From a virus: a stretch of 64,000 nt of DNA. The position numbers and the translations under genes are program-made. The notes under the pieces are model-generated. The model made no database searches. It was given only the letters and a program-made list of their open reading frames with translations, and was not told the DNA's origin. The stretch covers positions 1-64,000 of the IMG/VR virus record IMGVR_UViG_3300003324_000440; one strand, written 5' to 3'. This document shows, piece after piece, positions 41,294-48,835 of this stretch (within the stretch, counting starts at the first letter, position 1; every line of letters starts with the position of its first letter).

Positions 41294-42556
41294 CTAGCTA
41301 GTGGCGTTGTCTGCGGCGCCGTGCAGCCGGTTGTTTACCGCGTCGATGTCATTCGCGCCACGCATCGCTCCCACGCGAGACTGGGACCCCGCTGGGGCCG
41401 CTGTACCCGCAGACGCGGTCGGCGAGTAGTTGGCTCCTTGCGCGTACGGCGAGTTGTTCCGAACCTCGCCACCCGAGCCGACCCCGGTGGCACCAACCCC
41501 CGAGTCCAGGAACCGGGAGTCGCCGGACAGGTTCCCGGCGACCGTCTCGTGCGCGTCGCCGTACGTCTTGCGAAGGTGGTCGATCGCCGCCTCCGTCTCA
41601 GCCAGCGCGACCTCAGCAGCCTCGCGGCGCTCCTTCGCGACGGCCTCGATGTCCTCGACGTTGTCGAACATCGCATCGACCCGTCCGGCGGGCAGCGCGT
41701 CCGCGGTTGTGCCGGTGTGCGCCAGCGTCGTCCCGTCGAGGTTCATCCCCGACAGTTGGTCGTGCGTCGACGAGGCGGTGTCCGACGAGTGCTGGTAGGT
41801 CTGCTGCATCTGGTCGACCGCTTCCTTCAACGCGGCAGCGGCGGCCTCGGCGGCGATCGCGGCGTCAAGCTCGGCGCGCTGGTCCACGGCGAGCGCCTCC
41901 AGGGTGGCGATCGCGGTCTCGTAGTTGGCGGCCTCGCCGGTCGGTGCGGCGGTAGGTGCGGTCACGACAGGTTCCTTTCTGGTCGGTGCCCGGTGTCGCC
42001 CTGCGGCAGGCTCCGGAGTTGGTTCTGGTTTAGGTTCGGGCGCGGGCCGCCAGTGGGAGCCGTCCCATTCCTCCCAGCCACGGTCGGTAAGCCGTCGGGT
42101 ACCAACCGGGGTGTCCATGGGCGTCTCATCCACGTCAGGCTGGTCAACCCGGGCGAGTTCGTCCTGCCGCTGGTGCGGCGGCACCGGGTCCACCAGCCGA
42201 CGAACGGGGCCACTCGCCACAACCTGTTGCACGCCACCGACGATGGCGTCCCGGCCCGCAGTGAGACGGTCCCGGAACCGCACCCTCGGTTCGCCAGACG
42301 CTTTCGCCTCGGCCTTCGCGTCGCGGGACGCGATCAGCGAGTCCGTCGCCCGCGCCCACGAGTCCCGGTACGAGTCCCGCAGGTAGTCGAAAAACCCGTA
42401 CTTCGCGACCTTCGCTGCCGCCTCGCGGTCGCCGTACTTCGCTTGCATCCGCGGAGACACGAGACCCTGCTTGGCGTAGTTGTTGTCGACGACCGCGTCT
42501 CCGATAGCCTTCTTCCCTGCCCACATCAGCAGCAGGATCGCCAGCAGCATCTCCAC
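41294..42556 (-). CDS. Transfer-module protein with N-terminal membrane anchor and coiled coil
   Basis: 420 residues from a GTG. A hydrophobic N-terminus (LLAILLLMWAGKKAIGDAVV) is followed by a charged helix, a Pro-rich linker (residues 165-195), and a long coiled coil (about 205-340: VDQRAELDAAIAAEAAAAAL). The end is low complexity. Proteins like this lie beside traB in actinomycete integrative and plasmid elements. Role probably in transfer or spread; no catalytic motif. Confidence 0.65.
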   Translation of the reverse strand: MEMLLAILLLMWAGKKAIGDAVVDNNYAKQGLVSPRMQAKYGDREAAAKVAKYGFFDYLRDSYRDSWARATDSLIASRDAKAEAKASGEPRVRFRDRLTAGRDAIVGGVQQVVASGPVRRLVDPVPPHQRQDELARVDQPDVDETPMDTPVGTRRLTDRGWEEWDGSHWRPAPEPKPEPTPEPAAGRHRAPTRKEPVVTAPTAAPTGEAANYETAIATLEALAVDQRAELDAAIAAEAAAAALKEAVDQMQQTYQHSSDTASSTHDQLSGMNLDGTTLAHTGTTADALPAGRVDAMFDNVEDIEAVAKERREAAEVALAETEAAIDHLRKTYGDAHETVAGNLSGDSRFLDSGVGATGVGSGGEVRNNSPYAQGANYSPTASAGTAAPAGSQSRVGAMRGANDIDAVNNRLHGAADNATS

Positions 42557-42562
42557 GGTGGG

Positions 42563-42964
42563 CTACCGCCCGACCTGCGTCGAGATGTTGGTGGTGGACT
42601 TCTGGAACCCGCTGCTCGCCTGCTGGAACAAAGCCGGCATCGCCGTGAGGCCAGCGACGAGGAAGATCGGCAGGAGGAAGAACGCGAACAACGCCGGCCG
42701 GTCCGCCCCCTTCTTCTTACCCTTGACGTCCGCCACAATGACCGCACCGAGGACGATCACGCCGATTGCCGCCACGATGCCGACCTGAGCCGCGATCCCG
42801 TTGACCCACGACCCGATCACCGCCGCATAGGTCATGAACCCGGCGAGGGCCGCGAGGACGCACGCGAACCGGCTCAGTCGGAGCCTTTGGTGGATCCAGT
42901 ACGCAGCACCGAACAACGGCAGTCCGCCGAGCGTGGCCAGCCACGCCCCGATCTGGTGGGACAT
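42563..42964 (-). CDS. Four-helix membrane protein of the transfer operon
   Basis: 133 residues: four hydrophobic stretches (WLATLGGLPLFGAAYWI, ACVLAALAGFMTYAAVIGSW, VGIVAAIGVIVLGAVIVADV, LFAFFLLPIFLVAGLTAMPA). Small polytopic proteins are typical of Spd-type spread loci. Six bases upstream of the next gene. Confidence 0.65.
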   Translation of the reverse strand: MSHQIGAWLATLGGLPLFGAAYWIHQRLRLSRFACVLAALAGFMTYAAVIGSWVNGIAAQVGIVAAIGVIVLGAVIVADVKGKKKGADRPALFAFFLLPIFLVAGLTAMPALFQQASSGFQKSTTNISTQVGR

Positions 42965-42973
42965 CTCAGCCTC

Positions 42974-43402
42974 CTAGCTGAAGATCACAAACATGAAGGG
43001 GGAGCACAGCAGCAGCGCCAGCCCGAGCCGGGCCGGGTGGTGCAGCAGCCACAGTGCGGGCGCGACCACCGCCGTCACGACGAGCGCGACGTGGTTGAAC
43101 ACCACCCAGCCGAGCCACAGCGGGCGGTTGTTGCCGGGCACCCGGTCCAGCGCAGGGATTCGCGCCAGCCACAGTTCCCGCAACGTCGGGGCCGACCCGC
43201 GCCACGGCCACGCACCGGCCACATCGGCACGCACCGTAGACCACGCCCGATGCACCTTGCCGAACACAGACAGTGATCGGTACCCTCGCGCGCGCATGAG
43301 CTCAGGAGCCCGCGGCGCGTCAGCCGCCGCGATAGGGCCCGACACCCTGCCGCCGCCGGCCACAGGTGCAGCGAAAGCCTCACTCGCCGTAGTCATCGTC
43401 AC
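42974..43402 (-). CDS. Membrane protein of the transfer operon
   Basis: 142 residues from GTG 43402 overlapping the upstream stop. A soluble N-terminus of about 85 residues, then two hydrophobic segments at the end (WLGWVVFNHVALVVTAVVAP, LGLALLLCSPFMFVIF). Spd-like by size, topology and context only. Confidence 0.62.
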   Translation of the reverse strand: MTMTTASEAFAAPVAGGGRVSGPIAAADAPRAPELMRARGYRSLSVFGKVHRAWSTVRADVAGAWPWRGSAPTLRELWLARIPALDRVPGNNRPLWLGWVVFNHVALVVTAVVAPALWLLHHPARLGLALLLCSPFMFVIFS

Positions 43403-43632
43403 CGGTTCCTCTCGTCCGCCAACTGCGCCACCTGCTCGGCCAGCGCCCGTTCCTCGTCGTCCGGCAGGTTCTTCCCGACCGCCAGCACGTAGTTACAGGC
43501 GACGACGAGACGACGGTGCGCCGACTGAGCCGCAGCAGCTTGCCGCCGCACCAGCGCCGCCAACCTCTCCCGGCGCCGCCTGTCGCGCGCCTCACGGCGC
43601 TCCTCGACGGTTGCGCCCTTGACCGCAGTCAC
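43399..43632 (-). CDS. Small basic helical protein of the transfer operon
   Basis: 77 residues; GTG 43632 overlaps the upstream stop. Highly charged helix EERREARDRRRRERLAALVR then a second helix. Could bind DNA or act as an adaptor. Function unknown. Confidence 0.58.
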   Translation of the reverse strand: MTAVKGATVEERREARDRRRRERLAALVRRQAAAAQSAHRRLVVACNYVLAVGKNLPDDEERALAEQVAQLADERNR

Positions 43633-43835
43633 AACCACCACCCGAACCAGCCCGCCACGAACGACACCAGTAGTAGCGCAAGCAAGGTCCACATGAACCG
43701 ACGCACCACGTAGCCATCGCGGGACCGGTGCGCCACCCACGTGCGGTTCGTCGCATCCGGGTGCGGCAGCGACGTGATGGTGTGCACCCGAAACTCGGAA
43801 CGGGGCAGGTCGACGACGCGGACAGAGGTGCTCAC
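43629..43835 (-). CDS. Small single-pass membrane protein
   Basis: 68 residues, GTG start in an overlap with the spdB-like stop. A beta-like N-terminus, then one membrane helix (FMWTLLALLLVSFVAGWFGW). Part of the transfer operon. Confidence 0.58.
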   Translation of the reverse strand: MSTSVRVVDLPRSEFRVHTITSLPHPDATNRTWVAHRSRDGYVVRRFMWTLLALLLVSFVAGWFGWWL

Positions 43836-45121
43836 TTGGATGCTCCTTCGGGGGTCAGGTCAGCGCCGGCCAGGTAGGCGGCGCGGGCGTCGGTAGCCTT
43901 CGGGCCGTTCCAGTTCTGCTGCCGGGCGATCTCGTTCCGACCCGGTAGGTCGGCGTCCGAGAGGGTGCCGTGGAGGGCGCGAAGGTGGGCGGCGTCGCGG
44001 ATGGCTACCGGCTTCCACTTGGCGGCGGTAGGCGCCTCGGTCGGCGCGGTGGTAGTCGTGTTCGCTACCGGGGTGGTAGCCGCCTTCGCGGTACCGATGG
44101 AAGCCACGGTGCGGCGGGTTCGCTTCTTGGGGGTAGCCGCCCGCTGAGAACGGGCAGTAGGCGCCTGAGAAACTGCGGTGGTAGGTGCGGCTACCCCCCG
44201 GGTGGTAGCCATCCCACGGCGGGCCGCACGACGCGCGTCCCGCTCGATGTTGTAGCCCCGCCACGCCGCCTTCGGGTCACGCACGTTGTGGTCGATCGAC
44301 CAACGCCGAGCCCGCCACGCCCGCACCGGGAACGCCCGGCGGCGGGACGGCGAGAACACCGCCCCCGCGTCGTCGACCAGATGCTCCTTGACCAACTGGA
44401 CGTGCTGGGCGCGACGGGTGTGCAGCCCCCACAACCATGGACTGACCAGCGACAACAGGCCGAAGATGACCGCCGCGCCCGTTGGACGGAACCCCCCGTT
44501 TGCGAAGTGTGTGTAGTTCACCGCGGCAACGACTGCCGCGATCAGGTACGACGCGCGGCGGAGGTGCCCGGCCGTCGCGTAGTTCTTGTTGATCAGTGAG
44601 TCGTGGGCGTGCCAGCCGACATAGAGAGCGATCGCCTCGGCCGCGGCGGCGACCATGACCGCCAGGATGACCCGCGCGGCTACCGGCCAGACGCCGGGCG
44701 CGATGTGGTCGTAGGCGTAGGCGCCCTGCCCGTACACGGCGAGCCCGTTGACGAGCAGCAGCGGCGCGACGAGACGCAAGGTGTCCCGGGTACTGGCGAG
44801 GCTACCGGTAGGCGCCGTGGTGAAGTGGTAGGTGGTAGCCGTTTCGGTGGCTACCACCTCGGCTACCACCTTGCCTACCACCCCGGCGGCGCGAGCCGCG
44901 GCGAGGTCGCCTACCACCCTGCCGTCCGGGTAGATGGTGATCTCCCAGTTGGCGGGATGGGGTCCCGACCGGCCACCGTCTCCGATGCCGCTGACCGGTC
45001 GGGGGTCGGGGCCCGGACCGGCTAGGGGGGCGGCCGGTCCGGGCGTCTTGCCGGCTGGTGCCGGCGCGCCGTTGACCCGCCCTGTAGGGGTGGGGTGGTC
45101 GACGGCGGTGGGGGTCTGCAT
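43832..45121 (-). CDS. SpdB-like spread protein, DUF2637 family
   Basis: 429 residues. A Pro/Ala-rich start and a TIYPDGRVVGDL strand region come first. About residues 115-245 hold four or five hydrophobic helices (VAPLLLVNGLAVYGQGAYAY, VARVILAVMVAAAAEAIALY, AGHLRRASYLIAAVVAAVNY, GAAVIFGLLSLVSPWLWGLH), the DUF2637 pattern of actinomycete Spd proteins. A basic, Thr/Ala-rich C-terminus follows. Established role: Spd proteins help plasmids spread along hyphae after TraB transfer. Start is ATG 45121. Confidence 0.75.
   Translation of the reverse strand: MQTPTAVDHPTPTGRVNGAPAPAGKTPGPAAPLAGPGPDPRPVSGIGDGGRSGPHPANWEITIYPDGRVVGDLAAARAAGVVGKVVAEVVATETATTYHFTTAPTGSLASTRDTLRLVAPLLLVNGLAVYGQGAYAYDHIAPGVWPVAARVILAVMVAAAAEAIALYVGWHAHDSLINKNYATAGHLRRASYLIAAVVAAVNYTHFANGGFRPTGAAVIFGLLSLVSPWLWGLHTRRAQHVQLVKEHLVDDAGAVFSPSRRRAFPVRAWRARRWSIDHNVRDPKAAWRGYNIERDARRAARRGMATTRGVAAPTTAVSQAPTARSQRAATPKKRTRRTVASIGTAKAATTPVANTTTTAPTEAPTAAKWKPVAIRDAAHLRALHGTLSDADLPGRNEIARQQNWNGPKATDARAAYLAGADLTPEGASK
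43872..44923. repeat. Cluster of GGTAGSC / GSCTACC motifs inside the spdB-like gene
   Basis: About twenty copies of GGTAG or its complement CTACC occur in two groups, 43872-44213 and 44810-44923, often as GGTGGTAGCC or GGCTACCACC. The pair GGTGGTAGCC and GGCTACCACC around 44832-44859 forms an inverted repeat. Such density is unlike the rest of the window. It may reflect a DNA-binding site array (for example TraB recognition) or simple Ala-Thr codon repetition. Confidence 0.45.
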
Positions 45122-45123
45122 GG

Positions 45124-45495
45124 CTACGCGGCCACCAGCGCGAGGCGGTTCGGGTCGTCGTCCCAGCCGTTGACCGCGGCGTGACGCGCCCACACCTGCT
45201 TCGGGGTCTCCCACAGGTCGTTGTCGGCCACCCAACGCTGCAGGTCCGCGAGCATGCCGGTCGCCCCGGCGATCGTGGTCGAGGCGTGCATCGCGACGTG
45301 CAGCCCCCGCTCGCTCGCCGCGACCTCGAGCCCCTGCAGGGTGGCGAACAGCAGCGCGCCGGCCGCCTCGACGTGCTTCGCGAGCTCGGCGCGGTGGGCC
45401 GGGTCGAACACGCGAAGGGCGTGGTGCCGGGCGGTCACCTCGGAGGCGGCCGGGTCGGCGGGGGTGAGGGTCTGGGGCTGTACGGCGGTGGTCAT
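45124..45495 (-). CDS. Transfer-operon helical protein
   Basis: 123 residues from ATG 45495. Long helices (HRAELAKHVEAAGALLFATL, AGATGMLADLQRWVADNDLW). Lies between the HTH protein and the SpdB-like gene. No family recognised. Confidence 0.6.
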   Translation of the reverse strand: MTTAVQPQTLTPADPAASEVTARHHALRVFDPAHRAELAKHVEAAGALLFATLQGLEVAASERGLHVAMHASTTIAGATGMLADLQRWVADNDLWETPKQVWARHAAVNGWDDDPNRLALVAA

Positions 45496-45809
45496 GACGT
45501 GGCTCCTTCGGCTGTGGGGGCCGCACGAAGGGCCCCACCGAGACGCTTCGAGACGATCTGCCACACCCGGGAGGAATGCACCCCGACCCGCTCGCCGAGC
45601 TTCACGTACGTGTACGGCCGGGCCGTGTCGGGGTCGATGCGCTGTCGCGCCTGCCGCAGTGCCGCACGACGCACGGCAGCGTGCTCCCGCGGGAACCGGT
45701 GGCCCATGTCGTCGGCAAGCCGCGACAGCGCGGCGGCCCGGTCGATCGGGTCCTCGATCGCCTCGAAGTCGGCTACCGGCGGTGCAGTGGCCGTCGTCGT
45801 GGTTGGCAC
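45492..45809 (-). CDS. HTH protein, first gene of the transfer operon
   Basis: 105 residues from GTG 45809, with GGAGGGAG upstream. The C-terminal half has YTYVKLGERVGVHSSRVWQI, an HTH like sigma-factor region 4 or Trp-repressor types. Probably a DNA-binding regulator or accessory factor for the transfer operon. It is read from the operator-containing promoter at 45854. Confidence 0.65.
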   Translation of the reverse strand: MPTTTTATAPPVADFEAIEDPIDRAAALSRLADDMGHRFPREHAAVRRAALRQARQRIDPDTARPYTYVKLGERVGVHSSRVWQIVSKRLGGALRAAPTAEGATS

Positions 45810-45841
45810 TCGGCGTCTCCCTCCGGGGGCGTTGAGATCTC

Positions 45842-45882
45842 GTAACTCTGCTCATAGTGCACTCTGCGCAGAGTTACGTCAA
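45842..45882 (-). promoter_or_regulatory. Leftward transfer promoter with operator in its spacer
   Basis: On the minus strand TTGACG (45877-45882) and CACTAT (45854-45859) are 17 bases apart. The spacer contains the perfect palindrome ACTCTGCGCAGAGT (45861-45874); an outer pair GTAACTCTG (45842-45850) and CAGAGTTAC (45869-45877) adds a further half-site. Binding by the neighbouring GntR protein would block transcription of the transfer genes. Confidence 0.65.
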
Positions 45883-45928
45883 GCCCGACACCCGACCCGA
45901 TCTCGCACGGACGGGGCAAGATGTGGTG

Positions 45929-45954
45929 CACTGTGTGCACAGTGACACACAGTG
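45929..45954 (+). promoter_or_regulatory. Second operator upstream of the GntR gene
   Basis: CACTGTG TG CACAGTG (45929-45944) is a near-perfect palindrome, with another CACAGTG at 45948-45954. It ends 15 bases before the GntR start, so it is suited to autoregulation. Confidence 0.55.
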
Positions 45955-45969
45955 GAAGGAGTCCAACAC

Positions 45970-46392
45970 GTGACGGACTGGTCAGGTGAGCCGGCATACC
46001 GGCAGGTTGCCGAACACATCCGCGACCGGATCCGCGGTGGCGAGTTCACGGTCGACGACCAGTTGCCGTCGATCCCCTCCCTGATGGACGAGTACACCGT
46101 GTCAACCACAGTGGTCCGGGGCGCGCTGGCCGAGCTTCGCGCCCAAGGAGTTATCTCCACGCACCAGGGCAAGGGTGTGTTCGTACGGAAGGTCCCGCCG
46201 GCGGCAGCGTCAAGAATCCCGGCCGAGGTGTCTAAGCGGCTCGTCGACCTCGAGTCCGCAGTCGAATCCCTTCGCCAAGAGTTCCGGCGGGAGCTCGGTG
46301 CGCTCCAGTCCCAGGTGCTCGACCTCTACGCCCGCACCGGGCAGCCCCGCCCCCGCCAGCAGAACAGGACTCGAAGGACGGCAAACGGATGA
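45970..46392 (+). CDS. GntR-family repressor (KorSA-like)
   Basis: 140 residues. GTG 45970 has GAAGGAG 8 bases upstream. The winged helix fills residues 5-70 (YRQVAEHIRDRIRGGEFTVD, LPSIPSLMDEYTVSTTVVRG, AQGVISTHQGKGVFV); a coiled coil replaces the usual ligand domain (LVDLESAVESLRQEFRRELG). Established knowledge: GntR-type KorSA represses transfer and excision functions in pSAM2. Divergent placement from the transfer operon with palindromes between them suggests the same role here. Confidence 0.8.
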   Translation: MTDWSGEPAYRQVAEHIRDRIRGGEFTVDDQLPSIPSLMDEYTVSTTVVRGALAELRAQGVISTHQGKGVFVRKVPPAAASRIPAEVSKRLVDLESAVESLRQEFRRELGALQSQVLDLYARTGQPRPRQQNRTRRTANG

Positions 46393-47183
46393 GCGAAGTC
46401 ATCGAGCTGCGCGGCCGGCGCGGCTACCACCCGGACCTGACTACCATCGCCTGCCGCCGCATGGCCGACGCCCGACGCCGGTCCGGCCTCACCGTCGACG
46501 ACTTTGCCGACGCTCTTTCCGACTCCCTCGACTGGGACGTCACCCCCCAGACCGTCCGCGCGTGGGAGACGACCACCTCGCCGCCAGGTGACGTGCTCCT
46601 CGCCGCCGACCTGGCGGCCGGGGCAAAGCCTCCCGATGTGGGAACCGATGACCTGCTGTCGTCGCCCGGTCCGAGCCTGCTCGCGGACACGTTGGCCGGC
46701 ATGTGGCTGACGACCTACCAGTTCACTCCCGGTCGCGACAGCGGACCCAGCGTCAAGGTTCACGTCGACATCGCCCACGTCGCAGCAGCACCGTCCGGGC
46801 GGCACATCATCGCTCGTAACTACCCGCCCGACCCGCGGACCGAGAGCCGCGCCGTGCCGTTCCGGAACGAGATCCGCGCCGAACTGGTGACTCGTCACCT
46901 CGTCGGCCAGTGGAAGAACACCAGCGACGCCCGGTACTTCGGGTCACTCCACCTCGCCGCACTGCCGGGCGAAACCGTCATGGACGGCTACTACACGGGG
47001 CTTGCCAGCGACGTGGAGGTCATCTTCGGGCGGTGGCGCTGGATTCGGCTAGACCTAGGCGACGAGCCAGTTGACCTCGGTGCCGTGACGTTACGAGACC
47101 CCCAAGACCTGCACGCCATCGTCATGAACCACACACGATACGACCGGCCGCTTTCGTTGGCCGCCGTCATGGAAGGAGCCTAG
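46389..47183 (+). CDS. HTH protein with C-terminal sensor-like domain
   Basis: 264 residues. Residues 20-65 form an XRE-like HTH (MADARRRSGLTVDDFADALS, TPQTVRAWETT). From about 95 a conserved-looking beta/alpha domain follows (LADTLAGMWLTTYQFTPGRD, LVGQWKNTSDARYFGSLHLA), found behind HTH domains in actinobacterial regulators. Start overlaps the GntR stop. Ligand and targets unknown. Confidence 0.65.
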   Translation: MSEVIELRGRRGYHPDLTTIACRRMADARRRSGLTVDDFADALSDSLDWDVTPQTVRAWETTTSPPGDVLLAADLAAGAKPPDVGTDDLLSSPGPSLLADTLAGMWLTTYQFTPGRDSGPSVKVHVDIAHVAAAPSGRHIIARNYPPDPRTESRAVPFRNEIRAELVTRHLVGQWKNTSDARYFGSLHLAALPGETVMDGYYTGLASDVEVIFGRWRWIRLDLGDEPVDLGAVTLRDPQDLHAIVMNHTRYDRPLSLAAVMEGA

Positions 47184-47187
47184 GCCG

Positions 47188-47604
47188 GTGCTGACCAAGC
47201 GCGAAGTCCTCGCCGTCATCGAGGTGTACATGAAGGCGTGGGCGGAGCAGGACCCCAACCTCATCACGACGATCTTCACGCCGACAGCGACCTACTACGA
47301 GCGGGTTCTCACAGACGCGCCGATGGCAGGCCGCGACGGGATCCGGGCGTACTGGCAGGCGAAGGTGGTCGGCGCGCAGGCGAACATCGAGTGCCGGCTG
47401 CTGCACCTGTACCTCGACGGCGAGACAGCGGTTGCGGAGTGGGAGGCACTCTTCGACGACTTGGCGCAGGGCACCCGGAAGCGGATGCGCGAGGTGGCGA
47501 TCCTCGACTTCGACGGCGGTCTGATCTCGCGGCTGCGGGAGTACTGGGCGTCGCAGGAGGTCGCGAAGCTGGCTACCGCGGACTCGGCGAAAAAGGCTTC
47601 GTAA
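47188..47604 (+). CDS. NTF2-like (SnoaL-type) protein
   Basis: 138 residues, GTG start. The cone-fold pattern EVLAVIEVYMKAWAEQDPNL, IFTPTATYYER, GRDGIRAYWQAKV and VAEWEALFDD is typical of NTF2/SnoaL domains, which bind small molecules or act as lyases or isomerases. Last gene of the rightward GntR operon, followed by a strong terminator. Unusual cargo for a phage; role unknown. Confidence 0.7.
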   Translation: MLTKREVLAVIEVYMKAWAEQDPNLITTIFTPTATYYERVLTDAPMAGRDGIRAYWQAKVVGAQANIECRLLHLYLDGETAVAEWEALFDDLAQGTRKRMREVAILDFDGGLISRLREYWASQEVAKLATADSAKKAS

Positions 47605-47615
47605 GCGGGTCTTTG

Positions 47616-47660
47616 AAACCTGTCCCCGACCCTAGGGTGTCGGTCGGGGACAGGTTTTTT
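47616..47660 (+). terminator. Intrinsic terminator of the GntR operon
   Basis: AAACCTGTCCCCGACC (47616-47631) pairs with GGTCGGGGACAGGTTT (47642-47657) around a 10-nt loop and is followed by a T-run to 47660. The stem itself contains two CCTGTCC/GGACAGG repeat units of the adjacent array. Confidence 0.9.
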
Positions 47661-47785
47661 CTTGACCTGTCCTGACCTGTCCTGACACCTGTCCGGGACA
47701 GGTCTGACCTGCGGAAACGCGGGCACCTGTCCTGACCTTGGGGACAGCTTAACAAGTAAACCTGTCCCGCGATCTTGAGGACAGG
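47619..47785. repeat. CCTGTCC/GGACAGG iteron-like array (candidate replication origin)
   Basis: Nine perfect copies: 47619, 47648, 47666, 47676, 47688, 47696, 47726, 47761, 47779 (start positions, both orientations), plus one imperfect copy at 47742. Several are about 10 bases apart, so they face the same side of the helix. The array lies in noncoding DNA just beyond the 3' end of the RepA-like gene. Iterons next to a rep gene mark many plasmid origins; regulator binding is the alternative. Confidence 0.65.
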
Positions 47786-47800
47786 ATGAGCGTCGATGCC

Positions 47801-48835
47801 TCAGGCCGCCTTGCGGTACTTCACGACCTGCGACCACAGCGCGTTGGACACACCGGTGATCCCGGAGCCGATCGCCGCCGCAGCCAGCCGATCGCGACCA
47901 TAGCTAGCGGGGATGCCCGCAGCGTCACATGCCGCCGCGATCTCCTTTACCTTCTCCTCGGCCAGCCACTTGGCCTTCTCTCCAAGCTCAACCGTCGCGG
48001 ACTCCCCCGCTATGGCCAACCGGATCGGGATCGGGTCGGACAGTTCCCCATCCTTGATCTTCCGATGCTCCAAGGTGCGCGGGTTCTTCGCGGACCGGTC
48101 CTCGTTGTCGCCACCAAGCTTGATGACCCACGAGTTGTCGAAGTCGTCCTCGATCGCCGACGCGCCGCGCCCACGGGCGCCGGAGTGCCCAGTGTGATGG
48201 TTGACCAACTGCGTACAGCGGTGGCGCTCGCGCACACGATCCAAGGCGTTGATGACGGCGCCCATCTCGGTGTTGCTGTTCTCCTCGACGCCCGGCGCGC
48301 AACGGTGCAACGTGTCCCAGACGACCATCTTCGGCGTTACCTCGTTGCAGAGTTCACTGACCGCATCCATGTCGCCGCCGTGTCGAAGGTTCACGACACC
48401 GCCAACTACGATGAGCCGCTCATCGGGAACCTTCGCGCCACGGTTGTAAACGCTCTCCCACGCCTCGATCCTGGCGCGCAACCCGGATGCGCCCTCAGCG
48501 GCAATGTAGACCACCGGTCCGGGCTCCGGGATGTCATGGTCGAGCCATGGGCGGCCGGTTGCGACCGAGCAGGCCAGCGCGACGGACACAAACGACTTGT
48601 AGGTGCCGAACTTCCCGGCGAGCAGAGCGAGCGCATTGTCGTTCAGGACGCTTTCAACGAGGTACCGGGGCGGTGGGATCGTGTCCAGCTGTGAGCGCCG
48701 GTAGGTTAGTGCGCGGATGCGGGCTGCACGGGCGCCGTCATCGGTTGCGAGTGTGGCGTCGAGCCCTCGGTCCACCTGAGCGTCGTACGTTCCCCACAAC
48801 TCAGGGTTCCATCGGCCTTGTGCGACTTCGGTCAC
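47801..48835 (-). CDS. RepA-like hexameric replicative helicase/ATPase
   Basis: 344 residues; GTG 48835 overlaps the upstream stop. RecA-fold ATPase: Walker A AGKFGTYKSF (73-82), IAAEGASGLRARI (112-), Walker B KMVVWDTLHR (169-178), sensor region LVNHHTGHSGARGRGASAIE (210-229). This is the AAA_25/RepA(RSF1010)-like pattern. A small helical C-terminal domain may bind partner or DNA. Replication helicase of the element is the likely role, next to the iteron-like array. Confidence 0.78.
   Translation of the reverse strand: MTEVAQGRWNPELWGTYDAQVDRGLDATLATDDGARAARIRALTYRRSQLDTIPPPRYLVESVLNDNALALLAGKFGTYKSFVSVALACSVATGRPWLDHDIPEPGPVVYIAAEGASGLRARIEAWESVYNRGAKVPDERLIVVGGVVNLRHGGDMDAVSELCNEVTPKMVVWDTLHRCAPGVEENSNTEMGAVINALDRVRERHRCTQLVNHHTGHSGARGRGASAIEDDFDNSWVIKLGGDNEDRSAKNPRTLEHRKIKDGELSDPIPIRLAIAGESATVELGEKAKWLAEEKVKEIAAACDAAGIPASYGRDRLAAAAIGSGITGVSNALWSQVVKYRKAA

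Noticed and set aside
41147-43276. 709-residue rightward frame over the transfer genes
   Set aside because: Antisense to genes with membrane helices and heptads; itself Arg/His/Pro-rich with no folded pattern.
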